Positions 4,967-5,504 of a stretch of 5,504 nt of DNA are shown here, in pieces. A model generated the notes under the pieces. It saw only the letters and a list, made by a program, of their open reading frames with translations. It was not told the origin of the DNA and made no database searches. The DNA is taken from the NCBI GenBank assembly GCA_934317215.1, contig CAKREH010000057.1:1-5504 (forward strand), in the 5' to 3' direction. The DNA comes from an uncultured Roseburia sp. Its GTDB lineage: Bacteria; Bacillota; Clostridia; Lachnospirales; Lachnospiraceae. How positions within the stretch are numbered: position 1 is the stretch's first letter; each line of letters begins with the position of its first letter. The translations under genes were made by a program, and so were the position numbers.

Positions 4967-5199
4967 TGGGCGAATTTCTAAGCTCTCAACATCATTTCAC
5001 CCATTACTTCCTTCTTTTTAACATCTTTTTCACTGTTTTGGGCGAAAACCTCTTCTATTTTGCTGTTTCGCCCTGGATTCTTCATTTTTGTGGGTTATTT
5101 TCGCTGATTCATGTCACTTTCACCCATTTTCCTGTATTTTGACTGATTTTCTATCAACAAATGGGTAAATTACTTATATTTTTCATCTGTTTCGCCCAT
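4966..5199. repeat. Array of four spaced inverted repeats, half-site ATGGGYGAAA
   Basis: Each unit is a left half-site ATGGGYGAAA and a right half-site TTTCRCCCAT, with starts 28-29 bp apart. Unit 1: 4966-4975 and 4995-5004. Unit 2: 5038-5047 and 5066-5075, sharing a perfect GGGCGAAA/TTTCGCCC. Unit 3: 5090-5099 (degenerate, GTGGGTTATT) and 5118-5127. Unit 4: 5161-5170 (ATGGGTAAAT) and 5190-5199. Units start 72, 52 and 71 bp apart. The spacers are not conserved. In unit 1 the C/A mismatch becomes a G-U pair if the minus strand is transcribed. No gene or known repeat explains it. Confidence 0.7.
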
Positions 5200-5427
5200 G
5201 TTCAAACTTTTGTATGAATGGAACTTCTTCTTAGCCAGGTGGATATTCCTCCTGTGAAATTTTTTCATTCATAAGATTCGGGTGGCAAAGGGTGGCACAC
5301 AACTTAATGGTTGTCAAATTGCACAAGGCCAAGACTGCATTTGTGACTATGGCAGAAAATTAGAAAATCTTAGTTTGCCGTCAATGCATAGTGATTTGCT
5401 GCCATGGATGCCAGCAGAATCCCATGA
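5200..5427. other. Non-coding stretch with no recognised gene
   Basis: No convincing coding frame on either strand. It holds an excellent but unused AGGAGG on the minus strand (5248-5253), a direct repeat GGGTGGCA (5280-5287 and 5290-5297), a small hairpin ACAAC/GTTGT near 5299-5315, and an inverted repeat ATGGCAG/CTGCCAT (5349-5355 and 5399-5405). It could be a decayed gene or mobile-element end, or part of an untranslated RNA ending at the plus-strand terminator. I cannot decide between these. Confidence 0.5.
5349..5405. repeat. Inverted repeat ATGGCAG / CTGCCAT
   Basis: Arms at 5349-5355 and 5399-5405 pair perfectly over 7 bp; a second overlapping pair ACTATG/CATAGT lies at 5346-5351 and 5387-5392. 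The two are mutually exclusive at the left arm. This gives structure potential to any transcript crossing the region. Confidence 0.4.
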
Positions 5428-5450
5428 ATAAAAAAGTGTCTTCGACACTC
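5428..5450 (-). terminator. Rho-independent terminator, minus strand
   Basis: On the minus strand AGTGTC-GAA-GACACT (5435-5449) is followed by a run of T (5434-5430). It should end a transcript arriving from beyond the right edge of the window, and so isolates truA from whatever gene lies upstream. Confidence 0.75.
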
Positions 5451-5456
5451 TCAACT

Positions 5457-5494
5457 CCCCTAGCCCCTCATTCATGAGGGGAAGGGGTTTTCTT
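5457..5494 (+). terminator. Rho-independent terminator, plus strand
   Basis: A 7-bp stem CCCCTCA-TTCA-TGAGGGG (5464-5481) extended by an outer CCCC/GGGG pair (5457-5460 and 5484-5487) and followed by TTTTCTT (5488-5494). A strong GC stem with a T tail on the plus strand, yet no plus-strand gene precedes it within 1.4 kb. Confidence 0.7.
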
Positions 5495-5504
5495 ATGTCC
5501 TTCT

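Noticed and set aside
4966..5199. CRISPR array
   Set aside because: The repeats are short, alternate in orientation, diverge in sequence and have irregular unit spacing; no cas gene is present.
5280..5300. T-box-like AGGGTGGCAC sequence
   Set aside because: It resembles the T-box core but lacks the CCGCG continuation, no terminator helix follows within the usual distance, no stem I was found, and no aminoacyl-tRNA synthetase or amino-acid gene follows in the window.

Overview
The window reads as a chromosomal segment of a low-to-moderate GC Gram-positive gut-type Clostridium relative, most likely Lachnospiraceae (Roseburia/Agathobacter-like). The grounds are consensus sigma-A promoters, strong AGGAGG ribosome binding sites, the truA / rplM / rpsI neighbourhood typical of Firmicutes, a DUF4352 zinc-ribbon membrane protein, and a membrane-anchored Hanks-type kinase with a DFD motif. 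The genus is an inference from style, not a database match.

Layout, left to right. Positions 28-865 (minus strand) hold the ribosomal pair rplM-rpsI (L13, S9). It is driven by a near-perfect promoter (TTGACA, 17 bp, TATACT) and preceded by a leader of about 140 nt with two good stem-loops, which looks like a ribosomal-protein autoregulatory leader. Positions 1050-1733 (minus) encode a zinc-ribbon / one-TM / DUF4352 protein. Upstream of it lie three tandem copies of a 52-bp repeat, then a 10-bp tandem repeat overlapping its probable promoter. Positions 2020-2178 (plus) encode a 52-residue ribbon-helix-helix protein without a visible toxin partner. Positions 2312-3466 (minus) encode a Ser/Thr protein kinase with three C-terminal membrane segments. 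It is divergent from 3593-4027 (plus), a helix-turn-helix-like regulator, and the two share a 126-bp intergenic region with a large interrupted palindrome. Positions 4090-4833 (minus) encode tRNA pseudouridine synthase A (truA). The last 670 bases hold no convincing gene. They contain four regularly built inverted repeats (half-site ATGGGYGAAA) at 4966-5199, an unexplained region, and two closely adjacent terminators of opposite polarity at 5428-5494.

How it fits together. truA, rplM and rpsI are normally adjacent in this order in Firmicutes. Here about 3.2 kb of accessory material (zinc-ribbon protein, RHH protein, kinase, HTH regulator, repeats) separates truA from rplM, and rplM has its own promoter. 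The kinase plus divergent HTH gene look like a small signalling module, and the neighbouring zinc-ribbon/DUF4352 membrane protein could belong to the same envelope-sensing function (inference only). The parts least explained by known features are the inverted-repeat array upstream of truA, the 52-bp repeats in the 5' region of the zinc-ribbon gene, and a plus-strand terminator with no plus-strand gene before it.
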